NCBI GenBank assembly: GCA_020846535.1
Contig: JADLDR010000033.1
Coordinates: 1-64,000 of the forward strand
Direction of reading: 5' to 3'
Length of the DNA: 64,000 bases
DNA from: Armatimonadota bacterium
GTDB taxonomy: Bacteria > Armatimonadota > JADLDR01
Shown piece by piece: positions 37,494 through 46,378 of this stretch (position 1 is its first letter; each line of letters starts with the position of its first letter). The notes under the pieces were generated by a model that saw nothing but the letters and a program-made list of their open reading frames with translations, did not search any database and was not told the DNA's origin. Position numbers and translations under genes: made by a program.

Positions 37494-37513
37494 TCATCTT
37501 CTTGAGGCACAGG

Positions 37514-39031
37514 ATGCATCGTCTTTTTGGCATCGAAACCGAATACGGGATTTTTGTGGAAGGGCGCGAGGCGTCCGACCTGGTGGCCGAGTCGATGAAT
37601 GTGGTTCGAAGTTACCCGCGCATTCATGCGACCGCCTGGGATTATAAGGACGAAGACCCCAGGCGCGACATGCGCGGCTTCCGGGTGGACCAGCTTTCCA
37701 GCAATCCGGAGGACGCCCGGTTCGACAGGCCGGAGCAGGCGCAACTGCCCCGCGACCAGGAGCGCAGCGACCGCGTTCTGCAGAACGGCGCTCGCCTTTA
37801 CAACGACCACGGCCACCCGGAATACGCCACCCCCGAATGCCGTTCGTTGAAGCAATTGGCGGCCCACGACCGGGCGGGAGAGCGGATTGTTCTGGAGTGC
37901 GCCCGGAGGCGTTCGTCCGCCGGCCGCATCGTCTCCCTGTATAAAAACAACACCGATTACCACGGCAGCTCTTACGGCTGCCACGAGGGCTACCTGATGA
38001 AGCGGGATGTGCCCTTCGACAACATCATGGCGGTGGCCCTGCCCTTCCTGGTCACCCGCCAGATTTACGCCGGGGCCGGAAAGGTAGGGGTGGAACAGAA
38101 GAACTCGTTCGATCTGGATGCGCCCTACCAGATTTCCCAGCGGGCCGATTTCTTCTCGGTGGAGGCCAGCGTGGACACTCTCCATAACCGCCCCATCGTC
38201 AATACCCGCGATGAGCCTCACGCCACATCCCGCCACTACCGCCGCTTTCACGTCATTGTCGGGGACGCCAACCTCTCGGAATACGCCACCGCCATGAAAG
38301 TGGGAACTACGGCCCTGATGCTCTCGTTAGTAGAATCAGGGTGGACGCCTCCGCTCCGGCTTAAAAATCCGGTGCTGGCGATCAAGCAGATCTCTCGCGA
38401 TCAGTCCCTTTTATGGCATGTCGACCTGGATGACAATCGCTCCATCCGGGCGGTCGATATCCAGCGGCTCTACCGGGAGGAGGCGGCCCGGCGCTTCCGC
38501 GGCGAAGACGATGAGACGGACTGGGCGCTGAGCGAGTGGGAACGGCTCCTGGATGCGCTCGAATCCGACCCGATGGCCCTTGCCGACCGGCTCGACTGGG
38601 TCGCCAAACGCGCCCTTCTGGAATCCTTTATCGCCTCCGAAGGGCTGTCCTGGGAGGATCCGCTCATCCAGAGCCTCGACCTGGAATATTCCAATGTCGA
38701 CCCGGACCAGGGCCTCTATCACGGACTGGAACAGTCGGGCGAAATGCTCCGCCTTCTTTCCGATGAGGACATCGAGGAGGCGGTGGCCCATCCCCCCGCT
38801 GACACCCGGGCCTTCATTCGCGGCGAAAGCGTCCGCCGTTTTGCGGCCTCGATAGCCGCTATCGGCTGGGGAAAAGTGATCTTCAAAACCGAAGGTCACT
38901 TGACGGGCCTCAACCTGAACCCCCTGGTCGACGGCCAGGTGGCGGCCCTGAACCGCAATCTCTGCGCCGCAGAAGACATCCGCCAGTTCGCGGCCATGGT
39001 CAAGGAAGGGGCGAAAGGAGACTCCCCGTAA
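37514..39031 (+). CDS. dop: Depupylase/deamidase of Pup (Dop)
   Basis: 505 aa of the carboxylate-amine-ligase (glutamine synthetase-like) fold. It starts with FGIETEYG; the Dop-specific ATAWDYKDEDPRRDMRGF segment distinguishes it from PafA. ARLYNDHGHPEYATPE contains D98, equivalent to the catalytic Asp. C-terminal RGESVRRFAASIAAIGWGKV matches Dop, not PafA. The ATG at 37514 fits the conserved start. In Actinobacteria Dop deamidates Pup-Gln and removes Pup from substrates; here Pup already ends in Glu, so depupylation should be its only needed activity. Confidence 0.95.
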   Translation: MHRLFGIETEYGIFVEGREASDLVAESMNVVRSYPRIHATAWDYKDEDPRRDMRGFRVDQLSSNPEDARFDRPEQAQLPRDQERSDRVLQNGARLYNDHGHPEYATPECRSLKQLAAHDRAGERIVLECARRRSSAGRIVSLYKNNTDYHGSSYGCHEGYLMKRDVPFDNIMAVALPFLVTRQIYAGAGKVGVEQKNSFDLDAPYQISQRADFFSVEASVDTLHNRPIVNTRDEPHATSRHYRRFHVIVGDANLSEYATAMKVGTTALMLSLVESGWTPPLRLKNPVLAIKQISRDQSLLWHVDLDDNRSIRAVDIQRLYREEAARRFRGEDDETDWALSEWERLLDALESDPMALADRLDWVAKRALLESFIASEGLSWEDPLIQSLDLEYSNVDPDQGLYHGLEQSGEMLRLLSDEDIEEAVAHPPADTRAFIRGESVRRFAASIAAIGWGKVIFKTEGHLTGLNLNPLVDGQVAALNRNLCAAEDIRQFAAMVKEGAKGDSP

Positions 39032-39086
39032 CGGGGCTAAAAACCGGAGTTCTTTCAACTGATCTCGAAGCATTCCAGCATCCACG

Positions 39087-39119
39087 CCTCCGCCGAAGCC
39101 GGGCGGGGGGCGGTTGCCT
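39087..39119 (+). repeat. Family C hairpin cassette, partial copy before pup
   Basis: CTCCGCCGAAGCCGGGCGGG hairpin then GGCGGTTGCC, ending 39 bp before the pup ATG, in the same orientation as the gene. Confidence 0.7.
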
Positions 39120-39157
39120 CCCCTCATAAACCCATCACCCACACAAAGGAGGACGAT

Positions 39158-39352
39158 ATGAAAACCCTACAGGCCGATGAGCGATTGCAGCGTCCCGCAC
39201 CGGCGGAGCCGTGGCGGAAGGAAGGCGGGGGCGGAGATGACGGCCCCGCCAGGCCGAATGTGCGGCGGCCCGAATCCAACGATCTGCTGAAGCGGATGAA
39301 GCGGGTGGACCCCAACCAGGCGAAGCGGTATCGCCAGCGCAGCGGCGAGTAA
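39158..39352 (+). CDS. pup: Pup/UBact ubiquitin-like modifier
   Basis: 64 aa, disordered and charged, as Pup proteins are. The C-terminal half holds the conserved ARC-binding helix (NDLLKRMKRVDPNQAKRYRQ) and it ends RSGE. The last Glu is the residue PafA joins to substrate lysines, so no prior deamidation is required. The usual Gly-Gly before it is Ser-Gly. This matches the UBact type reported from Armatimonadota, Nitrospirota and other non-actinobacterial phyla. Strong SD AGGAGGACGAT before the ATG. It lies between dop and prcB, 3 bp before the latter. Confidence 0.95.
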   Translation: MKTLQADERLQRPAPAEPWRKEGGGGDDGPARPNVRRPESNDLLKRMKRVDPNQAKRYRQRSGE

Positions 39353-39355
39353 CCC

Positions 39356-40129
39356 ATGAGCGGCGACTTCCGGCAATTGCTGGAGAAAAACGGGCATTCT
39401 CTGACAGCCAGCCTCCCCGAACTCAAATCGGGAGCGCCGGTTCCGGCGCTGGACACCCAGGGAACGACCGTTCTGGCGATCAAATACAGGGGCGGCGTGC
39501 TGAATGTCGGCGACCGGCGGGCTACGGCAGCGACGGCCATCATGTACGACCGGGCGGAGAAGGTCTTTGCCCTGGACGACCACACGCTGATCTCGGTGGC
39601 CGGTTCCTACGCTCGCGCGCTGGAGGTGGTCAAATACCTACAGCATTCCTTCAAATACTATTCCCGCACCCAGCTTCAGCCGATGAGCCTGGACGGGAAA
39701 CTGAGCGAGGTGTCCCGCGTTCTGGTGGGCAATCTTACGGCTGCCTTGCAGGGAATCGGGCTGTTTATCCCGATCCTGAGCGCCTACGATCCGGCACCAG
39801 AGGGCGGGCGCATCTTTCTCTATGACGGCATGGGAGCGCGCTTCGAGGCTGAGGAGTTCGGGGCCGCAGGCTCCGGCTCCGAGCGCATCCGCGGCTCTTT
39901 CGATTACATCCTGAAAACGAAGGGCCGCTTTCGCGATCGGCCCCTGGAGGAATCTTTGCAGGAAGCCCTGGTTCTGCTCGATATCGCCGCCGACCTGGAC
40001 AGCGCCACCAGCGGCTTGAGCAAGATCCCGCCGATGGCCCGCACCGTGTCGGCGCAGGGGGTACAGACCCTTTCCGAAGAGATGATCCGCTCCGCCATCG
40101 AACGGGCGCGGGGCCGACTGGAGGCATAG
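39356..40129 (+). CDS. prcB: 20S proteasome beta subunit
   Basis: 257 aa. A 36-residue propeptide ends at Gly36; cleavage would expose Thr37 (QGTTVLAIKY). Counting from it, Asp17 (VGDRR) and Lys33 (AEKV) are in the expected catalytic positions. The remaining beta-fold matches PrcB, the N-terminal threonine peptidase of the bacterial proteasome, with an ALVLLDIAADLDSAT helix segment near the C-terminus. Begins 3 bp after pup and abuts prcA. Confidence 0.96.
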   Translation: MSGDFRQLLEKNGHSLTASLPELKSGAPVPALDTQGTTVLAIKYRGGVLNVGDRRATAATAIMYDRAEKVFALDDHTLISVAGSYARALEVVKYLQHSFKYYSRTQLQPMSLDGKLSEVSRVLVGNLTAALQGIGLFIPILSAYDPAPEGGRIFLYDGMGARFEAEEFGAAGSGSERIRGSFDYILKTKGRFRDRPLEESLQEALVLLDIAADLDSATSGLSKIPPMARTVSAQGVQTLSEEMIRSAIERARGRLEA

Positions 40130-40906
40130 ATGGTTTATACCCCCTACGACTGGAACCAGAATCTGCGACATCGGAACGAATACGTCGAAGATCGCCTGCG
40201 CGACGGCAGCCCGGTGGTCGCCATCTCCTTCGATGAGGGGATTTTGCTTCTCACGATCCGCAAGACACAGCGCAAGGTCTTCGAACTCTACGACCGGCTG
40301 ATGTTTTCCGCTGTCGGCAACCAGGCCGATATCGAGGCCATCCGTATCGCCGCCATCGACTTCGCGCACCAGGAGGGCTTCATCCGAAGCCCGGACGATG
40401 TGACCATCCAGCGGCTGGTGGGCTTCGCCATCAGCCCTGCCATCAAGAATCTCTATAGCGACCAATTCAGGACGCCTCTGGTGCTTCGCGCCCTCTTTGC
40501 GGAACTGGGGCACGCGCCGGAGGAAGACCTCTACTACACCCTCAACTACGACGGCGAGTTTCTCTCCTCCTACCGCTTCGGGGTGGTAGGCGGCAGCGAG
40601 AAGGCGGAAGAGCGGATGGTGGAACGGCTGCAAAAGGACGGCATGCCTTCCCTGGAGGACGCGATGCGGGCCGCCCTGAAAGCCTGGGCCGACGGCAGGC
40701 GCACCGCCATGCACTCCGACCTTGAAGACGATGCCGACCTCAGCCCGGAGGAGATCGAGGCCAAGCTCTCCGATTTTCTGAAAGAAGCCCTCAAAGCCGG
40801 TCAGGTGGAAGCGGCCATCCTGGAGCGTAATTCCTCTCGCGAAAGCAAATTCCGCCTCCTCGGAGCTTCCGAACTGGAACCCCATCTGGCGGCCTATAGG
40901 GGATAA
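40130..40906 (+). CDS. prcA: 20S proteasome alpha subunit
   Basis: 258 aa. The outer, non-catalytic ring subunit. Family segments: PYDWNQNLRHRNEYVEDRL at the gating N-terminus, RKVFELYDRLMFSAVGNQAD, ELGHAPEEDLYYTLNYDGEF. No catalytic Thr. It begins directly after the prcB stop codon (TAG-ATG), so the two are made together. The C-terminal acidic helix (DDADLSPEEIEAKLSDFLKE) is longer than in archaeal alpha subunits. Confidence 0.94.
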   Translation: MVYTPYDWNQNLRHRNEYVEDRLRDGSPVVAISFDEGILLLTIRKTQRKVFELYDRLMFSAVGNQADIEAIRIAAIDFAHQEGFIRSPDDVTIQRLVGFAISPAIKNLYSDQFRTPLVLRALFAELGHAPEEDLYYTLNYDGEFLSSYRFGVVGGSEKAEERMVERLQKDGMPSLEDAMRAALKAWADGRRTAMHSDLEDDADLSPEEIEAKLSDFLKEALKAGQVEAAILERNSSRESKFRLLGASELEPHLAAYRG

Positions 40907-40990
40907 GAGGGATTGACCCAGTGCAGACCCTTATCCCCCTTATTTAGGGGGAATGCCTGCATTCTCTCGGAAAATCTATCAAACTACCCC

Positions 40991-41039
40991 AAGGGCCGCT
41001 CACCCGCCGAAGTCTGGCGGGGGCTGGGGGGCGGTTGTC
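40991..41039 (+). repeat. Family C hairpin cassette, partial copy before pafA
   Basis: GGGCCGCTCACCCGCCGAAG, then GTCTGGCGGGGGCTGGGGGG and CGGTTGTC, ending 36 bp before the pafA ATG, same orientation. Confidence 0.7.
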
Positions 41040-41074
41040 TGTCCATTTCCCGCCATTTCATGAAGCGAGGTGAT

Positions 41075-42547
41075 ATGGAACAGCGCATCATCGGGATCGA
41101 AACGGAATTCGGGTGCATGATCCGGAGCAGCGGGGCCGGGACCGCGGAGCGCGTGGTGGAGGCGGTGAAGGATCACGCCTTCTACAAGCAGAGGCTGGGA
41201 ACCATCGATCTTCATGCGCGGGATTATGCCTTCGAACCGGCGCGTTCCGGCGGTTTTCTGCTGAACGGTGGCAGGCTCTACATCGATGCAGTGGGCGACC
41301 ATGAGGAATACGCCACCCCGGAATGCACGCGCTTTCTCGATGTGGTGGCCTACCACAAGGCAGGCTTGCTCCTGCTCCAAAGCATCCTGGACGACCTGGA
41401 CCTGACCGACAAGGTGAGTTTCCACAACAACAGCGTGGATCACTTCGGGGGCCACACTTTTGGCTGCCACGAGAATTATCTGGTCGATCTGGAGCATTAC
41501 TACTGGCGGGAATCGCTGGCCCTGCTGCTGCCCTTCCTGGTGACCCGCCAGATCTACGCCGGTGTGGGCCGGGTCGGGGGGCACAAGCTCAATTACAACG
41601 ATTTCCGCAACAACATCATGGATGTCGGCGACCATGAGGTCGATTACGTCTGGGTTTCCAACTTCTACGGGGTGGAGATCGATAAATCGGTGGATTTCCA
41701 GCTCTCCCAGCGGGCAGACCATATCGTGAATGCCGTTTCCTCCCGCGTGCGCTTCAACCGGGCCATCATCAACCCCAAGCAGGACAGCTATTATAACTTT
41801 TCCAACCGCCAGCGCCTCCATATCCTGTACGGCGAGGCCAATATGTGCGAGTACGCCACCTTCCTGAAGGTGGGAACTACCTCTCTGGTACTCGATCTGA
41901 TCGAGATGGGCTGCCTGCCGCGGGAGGTGGAGATCGCCGAGCCGGTTCATAACCTGAAGGCCATCTCCCGCGATTCCTCCTGGCGCTGGCCCGTGCGCCG
42001 GAAGGACGGCACCACCATCGGCGCGGTCGATCTCCAGCGGATCTACCTGAAATACGCCAAAGAATACCTGACCGGCAAGGACGAACAGACCGACCGGGTA
42101 CTCGTCGAGTGGGAGAATACCTTGAACCTGCTCGAATCCGACCCGATGGCCCTCGCTGACCGGCTGGACTGGGTCGCCAAACGCAAGCTCTATGAGGAGT
42201 ACATCGAATCCGAGGGCGTCTCCTGGCAGGACGATATCCTCCAGAGCCTTGACCTGGAATACCACAACATCAACCCGCGGGACAGCCTCTATTTCGGCCT
42301 GGAGGAAATGGAAGCTGTCCAGCGGATTGTCCCCGAGGAGACGCTCCAGGCCGCCGTCCGGACTCCGCCTGACAACACCCGCGCCCGCGGCAGGAGCTAT
42401 GTTATCCAGAAGCTCCTGGAAAGCAAATCGCGCCGCTATGTGGTGGACTGGGATTTCGTCTATGTGGACGAAAAACGCCAGCTTCCCCTGAAAGACCCCT
42501 TCGAAACTTACCAGGAAGAAGCCGCCCGCTTTGCGCGGAGTTTGTAG
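41075..42547 (+). CDS. pafA: Pup-protein ligase PafA
   Basis: 490 aa of the same fold as Dop but of the ligase branch. RIIGIETEFG opens the ATP site; GGRLYIDAVGDHEEYATPE contains D71, equivalent to the catalytic Asp. The Dop-specific loop is lacking. The C-terminal RRYVVDWDFVYVDEKRQLPL, then KDPFETYQEEAARF matches the PafA C-terminal domain. It forms the isopeptide bond between Pup's terminal Glu and substrate lysines. The ATG at 41075 with GAGGTGAT upstream is chosen; the frame extends 5' through a family C repeat. It closes the operon. Confidence 0.95.
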   Translation: MEQRIIGIETEFGCMIRSSGAGTAERVVEAVKDHAFYKQRLGTIDLHARDYAFEPARSGGFLLNGGRLYIDAVGDHEEYATPECTRFLDVVAYHKAGLLLLQSILDDLDLTDKVSFHNNSVDHFGGHTFGCHENYLVDLEHYYWRESLALLLPFLVTRQIYAGVGRVGGHKLNYNDFRNNIMDVGDHEVDYVWVSNFYGVEIDKSVDFQLSQRADHIVNAVSSRVRFNRAIINPKQDSYYNFSNRQRLHILYGEANMCEYATFLKVGTTSLVLDLIEMGCLPREVEIAEPVHNLKAISRDSSWRWPVRRKDGTTIGAVDLQRIYLKYAKEYLTGKDEQTDRVLVEWENTLNLLESDPMALADRLDWVAKRKLYEEYIESEGVSWQDDILQSLDLEYHNINPRDSLYFGLEEMEAVQRIVPEETLQAAVRTPPDNTRARGRSYVIQKLLESKSRRYVVDWDFVYVDEKRQLPLKDPFETYQEEAARFARSL

Positions 42548-42591
42548 ATATCCAGGGCTGTCACATGCGAATATGTGCGGGGTGAGCGGTA

Positions 42592-42885
42592 GCCCATTCA
42601 CCATCGATCCCCATAGCGATCCAGATCAGGATGCCTGTTATGCAGGGGCGAGGTACGGGACTTTGAGAGATGGTTACCTAACCCCCCGGCCCCCTGCCCG
42701 AAACGGGAAGGGGGAGTGGATGGCATCGTCAAGCACCATAGAGTCTCCCCCTCTCCCCGGAGGCGCTCCGGCGCATCCCCTGGGTTTCGGGGAGAGGGGC
42801 CAGGGGAGAGAGGTCACCCCGCCTCCACGAACGGAGGATCTTTTACCTGATCTGGATAGCTATGGCCCATTCACCATCGATCCCC
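42592..42885. repeat. Family A repeat, copy A4
   Basis: About 294 bp filling the gap after pafA. Core ends AGCGATCCAGATCAGG and the complement of CTGATCTGGATAGCTATGG. The tag (CCCATTCACCATCGATCCCC) is repeated directly at 42592-42612 and 42865-42885 and is not a clean palindrome, unlike A2. Its right end touches the stop codon of the opposing GH140 remnant. Confidence 0.83.
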
Positions 42886-44325
42886 TATTGCCTCTCCTTA
42901 CCGCCCGGTCCGGTCTTCACCAGAAGCAGGGCATCCAGCCAGCCTGCCGGAAGCGCCAGAGATTGTTCCGTTTCCGGCTGCCAATCGCCGATGGCCGTTT
43001 TCTTGCCGGTCTGAGGATCGACCCAGGAGGCACGGGCGGGACCGGCCAAGCCTTTCAGCCGGAAGGTTGCAGGGGCCATGTCGGATAAATAAGCCAGAAG
43101 GCAGTCGCCCTTCACGGAGCGCATGGCTGCCGGGTGTCGGCTGCCGGAAAGAAGATCCGGGGCCGGTTCCATCTCCCACCATCGGAGCGATTTGTAGAAG
43201 CAAACCAGCGCGGAAAGGCGCTTCGCTCCCGGTGAATGGAGAGCGGTTTTCCAGTCCTCAATTCCTTCCTCGCGGTAAGAGCCGAAATTCCAGGTATCGG
43301 TGTTGCCGTAGGTGTGGTGCCAGGTAGGACCAGCAGGCTTGCTGACGGATTTTGAGGGCATTGATGGGCCAGATGGAATACTGCGCCCCGTCTTCATAAG
43401 AACCCTCGCCAAGTCCTGTCGGCTTGGCAGGGGAGAGGGCATAATCCTGGCTGATCTTCGGGTAGATGCCCTCTTCCTGTCCCCAGACCTGGATCATGTT
43501 GAAATCGAGCCAGGGAGCCTGATGAAGCGACTGGGAAGAAGAATTGTTTCCCGTTGATGTGGTAGGTCATCAGCGCCCGCCCGTAGTCTTCGGAGCCGGA
43601 CATCCCGACCGCTATCCCGCGGGCCACCGTATTCCCGACAGCCCGCTTCTCTTCCGTGTCGGGAGTATTGTCTCCTCCCAGAATCCAGAGAAGATGGGAC
43701 TGGTGGCGGTAGCGCCTGCTGAGAAAGAGGCCATAGCTTTCCGCATTCCGGGGCGTCATATATTTATAGCCGTCCCCATTGTAGCCTACGAACAGAGGCA
43801 GTAATCCGAGGATCAGCCCGTGCGCCCTGGCCCGGCTGATGATATAATCCGCATGATCCCAGTAGTCATAATCGGACTGGTTCCGGGGAGACTGCCCGGG
43901 TTCGATAACCGGGCGGGACGGGTTGCCTTCCAGGAAAGCTTTGTCACCGTAGGCATTGGGAATCAGCGTTCCCCCGACCCGTTCTTCTCCCATCACGATA
44001 GCCGCCTGGATGATCGTGAAGCCCTGGCGGGCGCGGGTTTTCAGATAGAGGCCCGCCTCCTCGCGGGTCGGTATCTGGAATAGAAGCCAGGCGGTATCCC
44101 CCAGCCAGAAGAAAGGCTTCCCGTTTCGTTGTGCCAGATAGCGCCCGTTCGCGCTGACGCGCAGGGAGGAACCTGCCCGCTGGGAGGCGCTCCCTTGTCC
44201 GGCCTGCGCGGGCAGGTCAGGATTCCTCCCGCCAGACAAACCATCATGAGCATGAGGAGGCACAGTAGAAAGCCGCGATGTGTTTGCACAGAATCCGTAA
44301 AAGCGAACGGTGCCAATGGCAACAT
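42885..44325 (-). pseudogene. GH140/DUF4038-type glycosidase, three frameshifts
   Basis: A secreted glycosidase broken into four frame segments. The signal peptide (THRGFLLCLLMLMMVCLAGG) starts near 44325. Near 44200 the frame changes to SSLRVSANGRYLAQRNGKPF onward, with LGDTAWLLF and the DUF4038/apiosidase-type barrel (RQGFTIIQAAIVM, WILGGDNTPD). Near 43545, after HINGKQ, another shift gives SSSQSLHQAPWLDFNMIQVW. Near 43335, after ACWSYLA, a third gives WHHTYGNTDTWNFGSY, and the gene ends with the usual C-terminal jelly roll. Each shift falls inside an otherwise well-conserved motif, so it is recent decay or a run of assembly errors. Confidence 0.78.
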
Positions 44326-44427
44326 GGTTTCCCTCCCGAACCTCGACATGTGGCTGCTATTCGCGGTTTGGGTGGGATTTTCTTTGGGAAGCGCATGATC
44401 TGGCTGTAAGCCGGGCGGTAGCTTTGC

Positions 44428-45414
44428 TTATGGCGATGAGCGGTCTTTCCCATCGGGCTTTGCCAGAAAATAAGCCGCATTGTTCGTGGGGAAGTCCCTT
44501 CCTGCCATTCGATAGGGCTGCTCGGAATCCGGTCGGTAGCCCGGAGGATTGAGGACGATGAAGCGGGCATCGGGATCGGAGTCGTAACCGGATGCGCTCG
44601 CAACGGGACAGGCGAATCGAAAGCTGTTTTTTGCCATATAGACCTGATAGAACTCATCATAGGAGGCACAGGGAATCCCGCCGCAGAACATCGGGGCTGC
44701 CATCTCTCTGGCGATGGGGCGCATGGCTGGAGCCTTGCCTGTACGGAATATTGATCGGGCCTCCAGGATGTTCAAAATGGTCCCGTCCGCGCCCATAAAA
44801 AAGGTATTATGAGACGGATCGACGCTGAGCCATTTCCCGAGCGAGCGGGCGTAAACAAGGACGATCACATGGCAGTCTCCGTCGTATGCAGCGGGCAGGC
44901 AGGTGATATAGCGGGCGAAGAAACCCATCGACAGAAAGGCCTCATCGAGGACGATGGCCTTCAGCGCACAATTGACTGGCTGCCCGAAGCGAAGGATCGT
45001 CAGGGCGTCGCGCTTGGCAGGGCCAGGAGAGCCGCCGTCATATTCCATGGCATCATAGGCCCATTGCAGAAGCTTCAGGATGGTGTCGAGTTCTGAAAGA
45101 CCGGCGCACATTCGCGCCAGCCCGTAGTCTTCGCGTAGTTCAGCCAGAGACGGCGCTTCGGGTGGCATATACGACCATGGCGGCAGCTTTTCATCCTCAG
45201 CGGCGCTGGCTGGAAAGCCGGGATAGCCCGCCAGGGCGGATATGTAAGGCGTAGTGTTCAGATCCACGGAGCTTTCTCCTCGAGGAATGCGAAGATATCG
45301 TAGGGGGCTTCGGTTGGCCGAAATAGAAAGGCAGAGACGAACCTTGCTGTCCGTCTCGGAGAACCGGCATCCGGCAATCAGGGTGATCTCAAGCTCACCT
45401 TCGATCAAGCCCAT
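44428..45414 (-). CDS. Transglutaminase-like cysteine-protease-fold protein
   Basis: 328 aa. The core holds a Cys-His-Asp arrangement of the transglutaminase superfamily: Cys in PVNCALKAIVLDEAFLSMGF, His in YDGDCHVIVLVY and Asp in KWLSVDPSHN. No signal peptide or membrane span is visible. The N-terminal ~60 residues are beta-rich. No clear SD was found before the ATG at 45414. It lies after the PPK2 gene on the same strand, with ~20 bp between them. Such proteins may be peptidases or cross-linkers; the substrate is unknown. Confidence 0.75.
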   Translation of the reverse strand: MGLIEGELEITLIAGCRFSETDSKVRLCLSISANRSPLRYLRIPRGESSVDLNTTPYISALAGYPGFPASAAEDEKLPPWSYMPPEAPSLAELREDYGLARMCAGLSELDTILKLLQWAYDAMEYDGGSPGPAKRDALTILRFGQPVNCALKAIVLDEAFLSMGFFARYITCLPAAYDGDCHVIVLVYARSLGKWLSVDPSHNTFFMGADGTILNILEARSIFRTGKAPAMRPIAREMAAPMFCGGIPCASYDEFYQVYMAKNSFRFACPVASASGYDSDPDARFIVLNPPGYRPDSEQPYRMAGRDFPTNNAAYFLAKPDGKDRSSP

Positions 45415-45435
45415 CGGGTAGTAATGCCAGACTGC

Positions 45436-46287
45436 TTATCGCGCCTTTGGCACATCGCCATAATAGTCCGGCACCAGTGAATGCGCCCGGCGCGGCGGAC
45501 GGTGGTAATTTTGGTCTTCGGGCGGGCGAGGGATGAGCCGGATCGGGTCCGGGACGGCATCCTCGTAGGGGATGTGTTCGAGAATGTGGCGGATGCAGTT
45601 CAGCCTGGCCCGCCGCTTGTCATCGGCTTCTACCTGATACCATCGGGCTTCCGGGATGTCCGTATGCTCGAACATCAGGTCCTTGGCTTTAGAGAAGTCC
45701 ACCCATTTGGCACGGGCCTGAATATCGATGTCGCTGAGCTTCCACCGCTTCAGCGGGTTCCGGGCGCGTTCCTGGAAGCGGCGCTCCTGCTCCGAATCGC
45801 TGACCGACAGCCAGTATTTGAGAAGGAGGATTCCGGAGCGCACCAGCATCCGCTCGAACTCAGGACAGGAGGCCAGGAACTCCCAGTATTCCTCATTGGT
45901 GCAGAACCCCATCACCCGCTCGACCACCGCCCGGTTGTACCAGCTCCGGTCAAAGACAAGAATCTCGCCCGCCGCCGGCAGATGGGCCACGTACCGCTGG
46001 AAGTACCACTGCGTGCGCTCCACATCCGAGGGCTTGGCGAGGGCCACCAGGCGGATTCCGCGGGGGTTGAGGGGCTCGATGATCCGCTTGATCACCCCGC
46101 CCTTCCCGGCAGCGTCCCTGCCCTCAAAGCACAGCGCCACCCGGCAGCCGGATTGCTTCACCCAATACTGCATTTTCACCAGCTCGGTATGCAGCCGGGC
46201 CAGCTCGCTTTTATAGAAGCTGCCGTCCAGCCACGGTTCGGCGTGTTTGCAGCCGTCTTCATGTTCCTTTTTATGCCGCTTCTCCAT
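45436..46287 (-). CDS. ppk2: Polyphosphate kinase 2
   Basis: 283-aa cytoplasmic P-loop kinase that moves phosphate between polyphosphate and nucleotides. Walker A region CFEGRDAAGKGGVIKRI, Walker B/lid ILVFDRSWYNRAVVERVMGF, and the lid helix ERRFQERARNPLKRWKLS are typical of PPK2 class I. The ATG at 46287 (MEKRHKKEH) is preferred to 46305, since GGAGAGGTG lies just upstream. It is a single-domain enzyme; whether it prefers ADP or GDP is not decidable by eye. Confidence 0.95.
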   Translation of the reverse strand: MEKRHKKEHEDGCKHAEPWLDGSFYKSELARLHTELVKMQYWVKQSGCRVALCFEGRDAAGKGGVIKRIIEPLNPRGIRLVALAKPSDVERTQWYFQRYVAHLPAAGEILVFDRSWYNRAVVERVMGFCTNEEYWEFLASCPEFERMLVRSGILLLKYWLSVSDSEQERRFQERARNPLKRWKLSDIDIQARAKWVDFSKAKDLMFEHTDIPEARWYQVEADDKRRARLNCIRHILEHIPYEDAVPDPIRLIPRPPEDQNYHRPPRRAHSLVPDYYGDVPKAR

Positions 46288-46378
46288 TGCCAACACCTCT
46301 CCCATAATGCGGCGGAAGATATGCGAAAGATCCGTTGACAGAGATTTATTGTTATTATGGAAGATGCCGGGCGGCTCT

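Noticed and set aside
41000-42604. 534-codon minus-strand frame opposite pafA
   Set aside because: Shadow of pafA, extending into repeat A4; no recognisable protein.
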